Shown: piece after piece, positions 1-11,809 of the stretch
Layout of the letters: the number at the start of each line of letters is the position of its first letter
Numbering within the stretch: position 1 is the first letter of the stretch
Assembly: GCA_002007465.1 (NCBI GenBank)
Contig: LNAC01000681.1
Coordinates: 384,739 to 448,738, forward strand
Direction: 5' to 3'
From: Ailurus styani
Lineage: Eukaryota; Chordata; Mammalia; Carnivora; Ailuridae
Length of the DNA: 64,000 nt
Notes under the pieces: model-generated
Told to the model about the DNA's origin: nothing
The model's input: the letters and a program-made list of their open reading frames with translations, nothing else
Database searches by the model: none
Made by a program: the position numbers and the translations under genes

Positions 1-164
1 ATCTCACAAAACAAACTGAGGGTTACTGGGGGGTGGGAGGGTAGGGATAGGGTGGATGGGTTATGGACATTGGGGAGGGTTTGTGCTTTGGTGAGTGCTG
101 TGAAAGATGTAAGCCTGATGATTCACAGACCTGTACCCCTTGGGCAAAGAATAAAAATAAAATT

Positions 165-212
<48 letters not shown>

Positions 213-220
213 AAATAAAA
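1..220 (+). mobile_element. Young carnivore L1, 3' end (truncated by window edge)
   Basis: The sequence 'ggagggtttgtgctttggtgagtgctgtgaa' region, followed by 'gatgtaagcctgatgattc' and 'acctgtacccct', is typical of the 3' end of recent carnivoran L1. It ends in an A-rich tail and an AAAT repeat (167-210). The body lies left of the window. Confidence 0.8.
167..210 (+). repeat. (AAAT)n tail microsatellite of the L1
   Basis: About eleven AAAT units grown from the L1 poly(A) tail. Confidence 0.9.
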
Positions 221-389
221 GGCACGTGTGAGGTGGGGGCGCAGGTCCTAGCAAGAACAGAAGCAGGAAAAGGAGCAAAAAAGCAGTTCTTTATGGGGTC
301 TCTTGTTTTCCTGTCCCAGAGAGATGGAGATAGGGAAAGGGAAGCCTCCTTAGGAAGCAAAACAGCAAATATTCACAACTTAACATTTA

Positions 390-575
390 TTTTTATAATT
401 TTTTTAATATTTTATTTATTATTCATCAGGGAGAGAGAGAGTTCAAGCGGGAAGAACAGCAGGCAGAGGGAGAAACAGGCTTCCACTGAGCAGAGAGCCA
501 GATTTGGGACTCATCCCAGGACTGGGACGATGCCCTGAGACGAAGGCTTAACTGACTGAGCCACCCAGGCATCCC
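390..575 (-). mobile_element. SINEC (CAN-SINE), full length
   Basis: Reversed SINEC: T-rich tail first, GA-rich middle, then 'ctgactgagccacccaggc' (reverse complement of the tRNA-like head). Diverged target copies flank it: 'cacaacttaacattta' at 374-389 and 'cacaacctaatattta' at 576-591. Confidence 0.9.
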
Positions 576-639
576 CACAACCTAATATTTACTATTTGTC
601 AAATGTGATTATCAGTATCACACCTTCCCCGTTCTCCAT

Positions 640-770
640 ATCTATATCTATATCTGTATCTATATATATATACACATACATATATATACACACACACATA
701 TGATATGTGACATGTCACATATGTATGTGATATATGATATATATGACATATGATATATACTACATATATA
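640..770. repeat. AT-rich dinucleotide/hexanucleotide repeat with short palindromes
   Basis: Degenerate TATATC, TATA, CACA and GATATG units. It includes a perfect 20-bp palindrome at 703-722 (atatgtgacatgtcacatat). Confidence 0.85.
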
Positions 771-1539
771 TATTTCCCACTTCTATATTAACAAAACAAA
801 ATCAGTGAGAGACACTCACTAGTGACCTAGGGAACACCACCCGTTGTGTGTTAATAGCTAAGACCCTGTTAATAGCAGGGCCCTGTGCTGCTCCAGGGTG
901 TATGGGGTGGTGGCTTCGGGGGGAAGGGGCATTCAATGAAACCATTTTAAAATACACAGAGGAAAGACTCCACAAAGATGTGATGCTCTAAACCTTAAGA
1001 AGCACAAAGGAGCAACTATTGTTAATGCTGGTGGAGTTTTGAGACATTTGTTCTAGACGAATGGCAGAATTCCCCTTAGGGAGAGAACTGCTCTTTAAAG
1101 GAAAAAAATACTCGGTAAGATTTTGCTTGCTCAAAGACTCAAATACAGGACTAGTTTGAGTGGGAGAAGTTCAAACAAAGAGGGAGATGAAACTTCTCCA
1201 TATAACGAATGGGCTGCTTATTATTAGCCCTCCTCTTGCTGCATTCTTCTGTGCCTGGGGAGACCGACCTCTGGGATTGTACCACCAAGGTTCCCCTGCC
1301 CCTTGGCTTTCAGGGAGGTTCAGTCAATGGGAGGCACCTGCAGGAGAAAAGTGGAGGAAAGGAGAGAGAGATGTGTTTATCACATCCCACCCCACTCCCA
1401 ATCCCTACTCCCCCAAGGGTACAGTGTTGGCTGCCTTTCTCTGCTGCCCCAGCCTGTCATGGAACTCCCTCTTGTGTGGCTCCAACCCTCACGAGGTTCT
1501 CACAGGACTGGTCAGACCCAGGAGTGAGAACGTCCTTCC
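771..1539. other. Unassigned intergenic sequence
   Basis: No gene or repeat recognised. A 200-codon open frame (1160-1762) runs on into LTR sequence, resembles no protein I know and has no coding signature. Confidence 0.5.
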
Positions 1540-2470
1540 GCCATTGCTAATCCCTGGGGATTTCACCATCTCTTGTTACTTCCCTTGGCCCGTGTCGATA
1601 ACCCCTTCACTAAACTGTCTTGGGTGGAATGCTTTCATGCTCCATCTGCTTCCTACTCCATCTGCTAGCAGGTATGATACTGTGATTTGTAATAAGAAAT
1701 ACTGTTTCTGGCATAGAGCCCCTAAAACCCTTGAACTTCTTAAACCACGAGAGGGACAATGACGTCTTTGTTATGGTAATGAAGATACTTTGGGACAACG
1801 CCTAAGAATGGGAGTGGTTGCCAAGAAAATCAACCATCTGTTTAGAGGGTTGGAAATTTCAGTCCCACCCCTGATCTCTGGGGGAGGGAAAGGGGCTCGA
1901 GGTATTATCAATGGCCAATGGCGAACGGTCCATGATTTCATCAATCATGCCTATGTAACGAACTCTCCGTAAAATCCCAAAAGGACAGGATTTGGAGAGC
2001 TTTGGGGTTGAAGAACACAGGGAGATTTGGAGAGGTGTTTATGCAAGAAGGGCATGGAAATGCCAAGCCACTTCCCTCATACCTTGCCCTGTGGATCTCT
2101 TCAGCAGGCTTTTTCATATTCTTTAATATCCTTAGTAATAAACCAATAATCTAGGGAGTAAACTTGGTTCCTGAGTCCTGTGAGCCCAAGAAGGGGTGGA
2201 AGGAATCTCTGATTTAGGTAACAACCTGTGCAATTGGCATCTGCGTGGATGAGAGGCTTGTGGGGCTGAGCCCTTAACCTGTGGACTCTGATATGGTCTC
2301 CAGATAGATAGTGTCTGGATTGAGTTGATTTCTAGAACACCCGGCTAGTGCCAGAGAATTGCTTTGGGGGTGGGGGGGGCACATGCATTGGAATTGGGTG
2401 TGGAATCTTTAGCTGGGGTAGTCAGTTGTCCCCTGACATGGAAGTGAGTGGTGGCTTGATGTTTTCAGAG
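1540..2470 (+). mobile_element. Old endogenous retrovirus-type LTR (family not named)
   Basis: I recognise a widespread mammalian LTR-like interspersed repeat: 'gtctttgttatggtaatgaa' near 1762-1781, 'gggagtggttgccaagaaaa' near 1809, 'caatcatgcctatgtaa' near 1943, 'cccaaaaggacagg' near 1976, a T-rich stretch and an AATAAA-type signal near 2139-2144, then 'gcccttaacctgtgg' near 2270 and 'agatagtgtctggattgag' near 2306. It is a solo, non-coding, degraded copy. The outer boundaries are uncertain. Confidence 0.65.
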
Positions 2471-3819
2471 GACAAGTGGAAAGTTATCTAAAGTAAAAAA
2501 GCAAACATGTCAGGTTAGGGGTGTGAGAGTCAGCCCTTGTGGATGGAACAGGCAGCTTCCAACAAACAGGGGGACTGAACTTTAAAATGTTTCCTGGTTG
2601 GGGTTGTGCTCTTCTCGTTTCATTTGTTTGATTGTTTAACTCGTGTATTTATTGTAATTCTCCATCATCTGCAAACCTGTAATAAAAATTTGCCACATCA
2701 AAGCACCATATGTTAATGGGACTTTGTTAAATGCAGGAGTCCAAGCAACTTTCACACTTTAGGGCAAAATGAAGGAGAAAATGGGGCAAACCAGCTTAGC
2801 AGGGGGATCAAAGAGGACACTCGAGATGTAGATACCTCTTGCCCAGGAAAGTATCAGAACATGGGGGCAGGCATGGAACTGTCTGCAGTTGAGGGGAGAG
2901 GGCCGCAAATTATTTTGTTTGGCTATGAAAGGGAAAGACAAACCCAGAATATTCACATTCAGAGCTTAAAAAAAAAACAAAAACAAAAAACAGAAAACCA
3001 AACTATTCGATGTTTTAATCACAGGGACATGAAAATATAAGTAACCTTTGCCAGAAAGCTATGAAATCAATGTCTGAAAATTTTGTTCCAATTTAAAAAT
3101 TAAACTTTTCAGGATTTCAAAAGAAATTACATCGCACATCCTGGGTCTGGGAAAATAAAAGCAAATGAAAACACAGTAGGCATGAAAGGCATGGTATGTA
3201 ACTCAAGCCCAGCCCAGAGCACACACTTTCTCCCTGAAGCAGAACACTTGCAAAGAGCAGATTTCGGGAATGGCATGGCCATGTCTGCCTCAGTAAGTCC
3301 AGGGTTCACAGTGACTTCTGTCATGACCTTCCACTTAACAATAGTTTCTAAGCATGTACATATTTTTTAAGAAAAGCGGTTATGTAAAGCAAGGAGCAAA
3401 TGTTTGGGAAGTCCACAGACGTGTTTTTAAAGTATACATATTACGCAATGACTATCTTACGCAAGGCCCCATTCAATCCCTCTAAATTATATTCAAACAC
3501 GACAGGTGCTGGCCAATGAAGGATGTACATCTAGAACCATTTGGCCATTTAATTGTTCTTCCTCAGGGTGACATGATTTTGTGAGCCTCTGCCTAGGAAC
3601 ATTTAATTATCAGGAATAGTAAAACAGTGCTAGGAGAGAATTGGCTTTCTTGCCCCCCCCCCACTGTCCCCTCCCCCTCTACGTGTGCAAGCGCATGCGC
3701 GTACCCACACACAGAATGAGCCATTATCCTCTAACGTTAGAGCTCTTAGGAGCAGAATGGAGTGACAGGGATTCTCAATGAGGACAGGGTCCTTAGTGGC
3801 GTCCTTTAGGCCTTTCCTG
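2471..3819. other. Unassigned intergenic sequence
   Basis: No gene recognised. It contains an A-rich stretch (about 2967-2997) and a C run followed by alternating GC (gcgcatgcgcg) near 3652-3700. Confidence 0.5.
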
Positions 3820-4055
3820 TGTTAGTCTCCACTTACCTGCCCAGACTCATAACCACCCCTTGCCCCTAAAAGCATCCTGGTCTCCAGCCGATTCTCCAGT
3901 TGATTTTATTTATTCAAAAATAGTGACTGCCCCTATCTCATATTGGTCACAGCACTTACACACATACTTAAATTATCTGTCCCTGGACTGTATGTGCCTA
4001 ACACGTGCCTGACAGGTAACAGACATTCAGTGAATCTAAAACTAGCAGCTAGTGA
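3820..4055 (+). mobile_element. L2 LINE relic (3' end)
   Basis: The pattern 'ctggactgtatgtgcc ... acgtgcctgacaggtaacag ... attcagtgaat' matches the L2 tail (...cagtgcctggcacatagtagg..caataaat) in sense orientation, strongly diverged. Confidence 0.5.
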
Positions 4056-4859
4056 AGAAATGAACTGAATGAACACTCCCCTTCTCACAACCTAACTTCA
4101 CAATTTGACCAAGGGGTCGTTCTGCATTCTTTTATTCACACTCACGTTACTAGTCCTGAATAACATTCTGTTCTCAGATCTGCAGAACTAGTATCCATAC
4201 TATGACTCTTTGCTTGGATCCTCCTTAGAGTCTGCTTTATATTTATATTGTATTTCTATAATGTTTAAAGCCTCTCTTTAAACACTGTTACACTAAAACA
4301 TGCTGAAATTAACTACCAATAGACACAGTGGAAAAGGCATGGGAATAACCCTGTAGTCTCAATTTTGCAACAAAGCAGCCAGACCACAGTTAAGAAACAA
4401 CCCATCCTTACATTTCATGCTCTCATTTGATCCAGAAGGACTTAAACTAAGTGATGTCATTCATCCAAGTATAACAGCAGAACATCTACTCTGTGGTTGG
4501 TCTTGGGTTACCATACTGGAGTTCACAGGAGGAGGGGGGTAGAGAGACATACACAGAAGACTGTAATTGTGCTTCATTTTGCTAAGTGGGGTGACATAGA
4601 GCAGGGACAAAGACAGATATGGCTGCCTAAAGATCTGTCTCAAAGGACAAGGCAGTGTTAGCCAGGCTTGGGGAGGGTGGTGAAAGACACCCCAGGGCAG
4701 TGAATTCCTTGGGAGAAAATAAAAGCATTGCAAACAACGGTAGAATGAATGAAAAGATGCAAGACACATTCCAGAAAGGTCGATCCCAGGAGCAATCACA
4801 CTGCCTGGGCTTCCCTCAATTTGGCACAGCTCCAGGGTAGGTGGGCACTATGGCCATGA
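4056..4859. other. Unassigned intergenic sequence, possibly containing L2
   Basis: No gene recognised. The part from about 4480 may belong to the same L2 relic as the following entry. Confidence 0.4.
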
Positions 4860-5010
4860 GTAAGGAGACCTAGTTTAGGTCCAGGGCTGTCATCAGGAAG
4901 GATGTCTGAGGAATGACATTTTTGCTAAAATCTGAGGGTAGGCAGGAGTCTGGCATCAAGCAGGGCACCCGGGGAGGGCCTGGTGCAGGGATGGAGCTGA
5001 GGCATTGAGG
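4860..5010 (-). mobile_element. L2 LINE relic
   Basis: 'tcaggaaggatgtctgagga' and 'atgacatttttgctaaaatctgagggt' resemble the reverse complement of L2 ('..gaggccttccctga..', '..caaatgtcacctcc..'). Confidence 0.45.
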
Positions 5011-5590
5011 GCCAGCCCCCCACCCCCTCACCCTTGCTTCCTGCGATGGGAGCGTCCTTCCCCTATTTGAGCTTCACATTTTCCAAATCCTCTGTGATTC
5101 TCTGCAGTACGTATGAGCATGTCCTGCCCTAGAGAGCAGGTTTCCGGATCTTGACATCCTGGTGTCTGGCCCTGTCCTTGCACAGAGGCCTGTGCTCACT
5201 ACCTGTCCCCCGGGGAATGATGAGGCTTATTACCTGCAGCCTCGACACAACAACGCACCTGAAATTCAGAAGAATTTCAGAAGAAGGCTAATTTCCAATA
5301 GTCCAAACCCCATTGTTTTATTTGGATTTTCACAGGTCAGTTTTTCTTAAGGGCAATGGGGCCATGACAACATTCTCTAGTTGTGAATTTGTTTCCCTGG
5401 ATGCTCTACTGGTTACAGTGAAAACCTCCCAGTCCTCCTCAGAGATAAAGTGGATAGAATTGCTGGAAGAAATCCTAGGGATAAGATACTCTTCTGGACC
5501 TCAGCAGGCAGTGTGTTTGCTCAGCTGGGTGCCTACCTCTTGTTTGTGTGCTTGTGAACAAAGCACATCCTGATTTGCAAGTTTTTACAT
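5011..5590. other. Unassigned intergenic sequence
   Basis: No repeat recognised, moderately GC-rich. Short open frames only. Confidence 0.4.
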
Positions 5591-5890
5591 ATGACCCAAA
5601 ATCATTTATGTGAAAAAACCAAATGCATACTGTCCCCATCTCTTGACATTAAAAGGGCGAGGACACCGTTGGAAAGAGTCTGCATCCTGTGTCCTGACAA
5701 GCAGAAGGATGCCAGCACAGGACCAGGGTCCCAAGCGAGGCTTTCTCCTGGAGCTATTTTTTCCTCCAATTACCCTGTCCACACGCCAGTGCTGTTGGCA
5801 GAATTCATGAGAAGAGGCATCGTCCTGGAAGGTGAGGACCTGATCGACTATGTGAAGAAGAACAGAAATATTTTTCCTTTCGAATTATGA
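5591..5890 (+). other. Unrecognised 99-codon open frame (doubtful coding potential)
   Basis: An ATG-initiated frame of 99 codons. Its last 45 or so residues read like real protein: a hydrophobic patch, the charged stretch RRGIVLEGEDLIDYVKKNR and the end FPFEL. I do not recognise it. Possibilities are a decayed processed gene, an exon of an uncharacterised gene, or chance. A second reading frame overlaps at 5610-5810. There is no signal peptide, no promoter and no obvious retrocopy poly(A) tail. I list it only so it can be checked. Confidence 0.2.
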
Positions 5891-6312
5891 AATGATCTTC
5901 TCTACCCTCCAAGCAAGTTAGTTGAATTGTAAAGTATTAGCAGCCTGTGATGAGACATCGTGGACACCATGGTGGAGCTGGCAGTACTAGAGGACTCCGA
6001 GTACTTCCACCACAGGAGCTACTGCTGAGGCTGAGTTTTCCTGAAACACTGAATGTGGATGGCATATGTTTTTTGAAAACACACGAAGTTTTACATAAAT
6101 TATCTCTAGAAATAGACTTAAACAGCAACTGCACAAATTACTTTTCTTAGAAAAATCTAGTTATGACTAGTAAGAAATGTGATCATCATCTAGGGTTACC
6201 TTAATCAAAATTGATATGCCATTTTATAGTTGAAGCGTTTCTGTGTTTTCATCATTGACCTTATGTGTTGTTTTCATTATGTTGAATAGGAATAAGCAGT
6301 CACCTGGTCATC
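5891..6312. other. Unassigned intergenic sequence
   Basis: No gene or repeat recognised between the doubtful open frame and the SINEC. Confidence 0.4.
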
Positions 6313-6330
6313 AAGGTATATGGCAAAATT

Positions 6331-6543
6331 GGGGGCACCTGAGTGCCGCCATCAGCAGGGTGGCCAACTCTTGGTTTCGGCTCATGTCATAATCTCTGGG
6401 TAGTGAGATCGAGCCCCAAATTCAGCTCCACACTCAGCACAGAGTCCTTTGGAGATTCCCTCTCCCTGTTGCTCTGCCCCTCCCACTCCTGCTCTCTCTG
6501 TCTCTCTCTCTCTCAAATAAATAAATAAATCTTTTTTTAAAAA
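6331..6543 (+). mobile_element. SINEC, full length, diverged
   Basis: Begins 'gggggcacctgagtg', has a CT-rich region and AAATAAATAAATAAATC tail. Imperfect target copies: 'aaggtatatggcaaaatt' (6313-6330) and 'aaggtacatggcaaaatt' (6544-6561). Confidence 0.85.
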
Positions 6544-6784
6544 AAGGTACATGGCAAAATTTTTAAACTTGTTATAAATGAAACAAAGTAATTGTTATAA
6601 TGAAACAATAGCAAAAAGGCCACTTTTTACCAAGCCACTTGTCTATACCTGTAGGATGAATTCTGGGCAAACCCTCGATTCCAGGCTAGTGCCAGACCTC
6701 TGGCCCCAAGGAAAAAGCCAGGCTCTACCCATTCCCTGTATTTCAGGGAGCTTGTTCCCAGGGTCAGTGAACCTACTCATCTGC

Positions 6785-7170
6785 TAGTCAACAAATCTCC
6801 ATTAAGTCCCTACTGAGTGCCAGGCCTTATTTCAGACCCTACGAGCTTGGAAGTAGCTAAGATACAGTCCCTGCCTTCACTCAGCTTTAGGTGGAAGAGC
6901 GGATAGAAATAAGGAAACATGGTGTGTTGAAAACTGTTTCAGGAAATCCACAGGTGTTGGGAGCTCAAAGGAGCAGCACCTCACTCAGGCTTAGAGGGTC
7001 CAAGAAGGTTCCTGGAAGGAAGGACAGCCTAAGCTGAGAACCCAAGGATGAGCTGAGCTTATCCAGGCAGGAAGAGCAAGAGAGAGGGTGTCCCAGGAGG
7101 AAAGAACAGCACCAACAAAGGCCTGGAGAGAGGGCTCACTTAGGGAACCAGAAGTTAGCACAAGGACCCT
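6785..7170 (-). mobile_element. L2 LINE relic (3' part, antisense)
   Basis: 'ccctactgagtgccaggcctta', 'agtccctgccttcactcagct' and 'caaaggcctggagagagg' are the reverse complement of conserved L2 3' sequence. Confidence 0.7.
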
Positions 7171-7822
7171 GACAACTGCCTAGGCCCATCCAAATATTTG
7201 TAAATTCAGACCCCGTGCTCTGGGTCTCTGGGTAACAAATAGGTTAAATAAACCCTACTAAAACTCTTTGAAAGAACCATCCAGAAAATAGTGACAGACA
7301 TTTCTGAACAGAATGGATTGAATGGAGTTGAGGAAAGCCCTTGGGTTGTAAATCAATATATTTTCACCGAAGCAGAGCTGGAAGCTTCCAGAGCTTCTCA
7401 GTGTTTCTATCCAGAAGTGGTTGCTGCAATCTGTGACTTCCACCAGGACAGGAGCTGAGCTGAGGGGAAGGAAGCAAAGGAAGCAGGAAGTAGCTGGGTC
7501 ACCAGACAGTGCAGGGGAATCAAGAGTCTGGTGCCCCAGAATGGGCAAACCCGCCCACGCTGCACCCCAGAACAGCAGACGATCAAATTGAGGGCATGGA
7601 ACCTTCCTAACCTTGTTATTACAAACCCTTTCAAGTCATTACATTCAATTACATGAAAGAGGCCTGGAGGTTAATACAAACCCTGAACATTGCTGAACGG
7701 TTAATAAAATCATAATACAAGAATTCAATGACCACAATCAATTATTAATGTAAAATCTGATTTAATAATGGAGAATAATGTCACCATGTTCATATCCTTC
7801 TAAGTGATGAATTGATCTTTCC
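7171..7822. other. Unassigned intergenic sequence
   Basis: Nothing recognised. Confidence 0.4.
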
Positions 7823-7905
7823 ATTCAACAAACATTTATTGAGTGCCTACTACTTGCAGCATATGAGATGTGGAACATCAGGAATATAAAGATAAATAAG
7901 TTATA
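7823..7905 (-). mobile_element. L2 LINE relic (terminal piece)
   Basis: 'attcaacaaacatttattga' followed by 'gtgcctactacttgc' is the reversed L2 3' end. Confidence 0.7.
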
Positions 7906-8189
7906 CTCTTCGACCTCAGTGGATAAGACGGAAATCCCTACAAACAGCTCGGTGAGAAAAGAGTACCCTTTAGCCATGTTTTCTGTTGTCTCCCTTGCTG
8001 AGCACCTGTTTCTTTTGTGTTCCCTTTCTTTGATCATATGTCTAGAAATCCTGCCTCATTGTCATAGAATTTTATAGCCTGACAGGTCCTTAGAGGTCAT
8101 ATAGCTTTTTTTGTTTCCAGACCGTAGGATCCAAAGGTTTCTTGGCAGTGCCCCATGGGTCACCTGTTGATAAATGACTGATGCGTCTA
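7906..8189. other. Unassigned intergenic sequence
   Basis: Nothing recognised. Confidence 0.4.
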
Positions 8190-8890
8190 TGCTCATTCAT
8201 TCATTCATTTGACAAAGTATAGAAGACCTGCTTCTTCTAGCTGCAGCACAAGGCATTGAAGATGTGGCAGTGAGCAAAAAAATAGAGGTCTGAATGTTCA
8301 TGGAGGTCCCTGCCTATGTGGCATTTAGAGTCCGTTGGGAAGGACATTAGTGAAACCATATCACCAATGTATACTTATGGCTGTGACATGTCCATGAAGC
8401 AGGGGTACATCTCACATGAGTGTTGGATAAATCCAGGATCTGACCCAGTCCAGAAGGTTCGGAAAAGCCTGAAAGAGGGGTGTGCATTAGATGGGAGGGA
8501 TGGTGTGTGCAAATGCCTCAAGGTCAGAGGGATTGCGGTGTTTTCAAAAGAAAGGAAGAGAGTGATGGGTGGAGTTCCGAGAATGAGGTGGGTTGTGGAG
8601 CAAAAGGAAGCAGGTATGAAGGGCCCTGTAAGCCCCTGTAAGGCCCTGTATGCATTAGGGTCTTCATGCTCAGAAACATGGGAAGCCGTGGAAAACGATA
8701 ATAGATTGGAGCTTAGGGCTGGTGAGATGATCACATTTGAACTTGAAAAGTTTCCTCTGGCCAGTGTGGAGAATGTCCTGGCGGGCACTGCCTATGAATG
8801 TCAGGTTTGGCAAGGGAGCTATTGGAAATGATTCGGGCAAGACACGATGCTGCGTGGACCCAGGAGCTGGTAGTGGAGAAGCAGGTGTAG
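8190..8890 (-). mobile_element. L2 LINE relic (about 0.7 kb, antisense)
   Basis: Starts at 'cattcattcattcatttgac', then follows reversed L2 order: 'gtccctgcctatgtggcat' (about 8306), 'gggccctgta' (about 8620), 'agggtcttcatgctcagaaa' with 'catgggaagccgtgg' (about 8680), 'cctctggccagtgtggagaa' (about 8754). The 171-codon frame at 8316-8831 lies inside it and is not a gene. Confidence 0.7.
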
Positions 8891-9298
8891 CAAGTATGAA
8901 CTGCCCCGTGACTCTCAAGGGGCAAGAAACGCTCCATTTCTTTTTTTTAAAAATCAAACCATAGTTGATAACAAGTGACCACTCACCAAGTGAGTGACGA
9001 TGTGGAGCCAGAGTTTATTTGATTGTCATGGGTCCCCATGTGATGTCATGGTGCCCCCTTCCATCCCTGGGGTCACTCTAGGGCTCACACATAAAAAAAT
9101 TGAGCAGGGACGTCAGAATTTGTTCATGACTTGCAGTCTGTTTCCATCTAGAGAAAGCTTAGCTGTGTCTATTACTTGATTCTAAAATGAATTTGGATCT
9201 GCATGACCTAAAATGCCAGCCATCTGTCCTTGTCTAAAAGTCAAAACCATAATAAGAGGCATGGACACTTGGAAACATTTATTCCAACCCATTTGACA

Positions 9299-9300
<2 letters not shown>
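8891..9300. other. Unassigned intergenic sequence
   Basis: Nothing recognised. Confidence 0.4.

Positions 9301-9344
<44 letters not shown>
9301..9344 (+). repeat. (AC)22 microsatellite
   Basis: Perfect AC dinucleotide run, followed by gcacgc. Likely length-polymorphic. Confidence 0.98.
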
Positions 9345-9348
<4 letters not shown>

Positions 9349-10406
9349 GCAAAATAGAGTGCTTGTAAATTACAGCTCTTTTGGATTCTAGCTTTTCAGT
9401 TGCTATAGAAGTTTCCAATTGTTGCCAGAGGAAGGCGTTCTCTATGTGTTTAAAATAAACCTGAACAACCTACCTGCAAATCCCCATGCAGTCTGTTTTC
9501 TATAGGAAAGCTCCCGGTCAGGAGTTCGTGGTAGCCTCTGCTTTGTGTCTTACCCTGCACAGACGATTTGGAAGTGGAACGCTCTGCTGGTGGGATCAGC
9601 TCCCCCACCCCAGCTTGGCTGTGCAGAAGAACCTCTGCTACGGTTCCCAGGATGAAGGCGCCACATCTGAGTTCCCAGGGGATCTCCGCAGCCTCCGCCA
9701 TCTGAGGTGCCACACCCCAAGCGCTGCCGGAAGCACAGGGCAGGGCTCTTCTTCCCCCTGACCCTACAAACCTGTCTCTTCTAATAAACTCCTTCACCCT
9801 TTCCCCTCGAACCTCCTGTTCTTCTTGGGTATGTAATCCTTATTAGCCTAGATCATTCATATAAAGAGTTGTGCCTTTTGGGGCTGGGGTGATTTGGAGG
9901 GGCCACTGAACCCCACTTTGCCTGGATCAGAAAAAAGCTCTCCCCTTCCCCTACAGCAGGGGAGCCCACAACTCTGAAACCCAAAAGTCCAGGGGAAGAG
10001 AAGAGATACCTTTTTCCATTACTGGTGAATGGAAACTGCATTCCCACTGTAGGGAGAAAAAAAAAAAGACAAGGTGCTAATTAATTTATCAGTGAGTCAT
10101 GCTGTGTCTGGTAGTGCTTGGCTCCATCCATTGCCGTCTCCTTTCCCTTGAGGAGGATACCCTTCCGTGGCCACCGAGTCCACAGTCCAGGTTGGGAAGA
10201 CTCGGGTTCCTGCTGTGCCCACAGCTCACTGAATGGCTTCTTCCCCAGAGGGCTTTGCACCACCTGACCACTGCTCAGGTGAGTCGGGCCAATTGGACCA
10301 GGATGCATACCTGAGGGTCCCTGCTTGTGACCATGCAGGTGTGCCTTGGTCAGGACATCTGGCCCAGGGGACAATGGGCACTGCAATCCGGGCCATACTC
10401 AGCTGC
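9345..10406. other. Unassigned intergenic sequence
   Basis: No gene recognised. The stretch ending near 9780 ('tctaataaactccttcaccc') resembles an LTR 3' end with an AATAAA signal, but I cannot place it in a family. Confidence 0.35.
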
Positions 10407-10421
10407 AAAAAGCCATCCACT

Positions 10422-10616
10422 CGGCGCCTGGGTGGCTCAGGGGGTTAAGCCTCTGCCTTTGGCTCAGGTCATGATCTCAGGGTCCTGGATCGAGTCCCAC
10501 ATCGGGATCTCTATTCAGCGGGGAGCCTGCTTCCCCCTCTCTCTCTGCTTATCTCTCTGCCTACTTGTGATCTCTGTCTCTCTCTGTCAAATAAATAAAT
10601 AAAATCTTTAAAAAAA
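10422..10616 (+). mobile_element. SINEC, mustelid-type
   Basis: Head 'ggcgcctgggtggctcag', then 'gttaagcctctgcc', 'tacttgtgatctctg' and AAATAAATAAATAAAATCTTT tail. Perfect 15-bp target copies 'aaaagccatccact' at about 10408-10421 and 10617-10631. Confidence 0.95.
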
Positions 10617-10631
10617 AAAAGCCATCCACTG

Positions 10632-11523
10632 GCTGGGGTGCATGAGCCCCTTTTTGAATCCAACCACTCAGAGATAGTCTTTTCTATAATCATTTTCCCT
10701 GAAGGGGCATCTGTTTCCATTTCACAGAAAGGCAATGCTGGCAGGAGCAGGGGCTCTGGGAACTTGACCCAGAGACCTGGACACCTGCTCAGGGGTGAGA
10801 CTGATCCCCAGAAACTCTGTCCCAGACCGATTCTGTATACAGGATGAGGGCTACCCCAGCTGGGGTAGGATCTATAAGGTAGCATCTTAAACGGTGCAGA
10901 GGGTCTGAAAGAGTAACGCAGGGACAGGGCACAGAGACGTGGGAGTATGTGAGAGCCACAAGGTAGAATGGAGCTGCTTAGTGGCACCGTCAGCATGGCC
11001 GGTCACATGGGAGATGGGGCCTGGGTGGGTAGCCGTGGGTGCCTGCTCCCTGAGGCCAACAATTGGGGTCCCCGTACACCCCGGACCTGAGAGTGGCCAC
11101 CAGGCTCCTGCCGGGCACTGACCGGTACCTGCCAACTCCTGGCCACTGCATGGCCTTGACATTTCCATTAACCTCTCTTGTACCTTAATAAGGGAACATA
11201 ACCGCTAGGGGCACCCTAAGGGTTTTCTTGGTCCTGGCAACCTAAAGGAGCCCAGTAGCCAGCACAAAGCGTGGGAGCAAACGGACAACACAGAAGCCTG
11301 AGGTGGGTGGGAAACACCCCCACCGTAACACACCTCAGAAACAAGGCCACACCTGCCACAGTGCGGACTTGCCCCGTTAGCCTGTCTTAGGTCCTGAACT
11401 CCCGTGCAGAGCTTCTCAGCTATAGCTTTCTGTCTTACCTCCATTCATCAGCCCATCCTATCACCGGGATCATCACGCTGCCCTGGCAGAATGTGTAACA
11501 AAAAGTAGGGCCGTGGAGTTATC
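10632..11523. other. Unassigned intergenic sequence
   Basis: No gene or repeat recognised. It contains a perfect 18-bp palindrome at 10851-10868. Confidence 0.4.
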
Positions 11524-11534
11524 AAGCTTCTATT

Positions 11535-11717
11535 TTTTTTTTTAAGGATTGCATTTATTTGAGAGAGAGCGAGCACAAACAAGGACAGAGGAAGGCAGAG
11601 AGAGAATCAGGCTTCCCACTGAGCAGGGAGCCCGATGTGGGGCTTGATTTCAAGATCCTGGGATCATGACCTGAGCCAAAGACAGCCACTTAACCAAATG
11701 AGCCACCCAGGTGCCCT
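11535..11717 (-). mobile_element. SINEC, full length
   Basis: T-rich start, GA-rich middle, end 'gagccacccaggtgccct'. Target copies 'aagcttctatt' at 11524-11534 and 11720-11730. Confidence 0.92.
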
Positions 11718-11809
11718 GAAAGCTTCTATTCTAATAGAATTTCCCTGCCCCCAAAAAATTCCTTCCTTCACAGCACTTGCCTCAGTTGCAATCATTGTTT
11801 GTTTATTCG

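Noticed and set aside
1160..1762. 200-codon open frame
   Set aside because: It runs into an LTR-type repeat, has two competing overlapping frames and shows no domain or start context.
8316..8831. 171-codon open frame
   Set aside because: It lies wholly within an antisense L2 relic.
9182..9418. Minus-strand frame with a Cys-Val repeat
   Set aside because: It is the translation of the (AC)22 microsatellite.
10511..10996. 161-codon minus-strand frame
   Set aside because: Its end is the reverse of a SINEC (FKDFIYLFDRERQRSQ is a typical SINEC translation).
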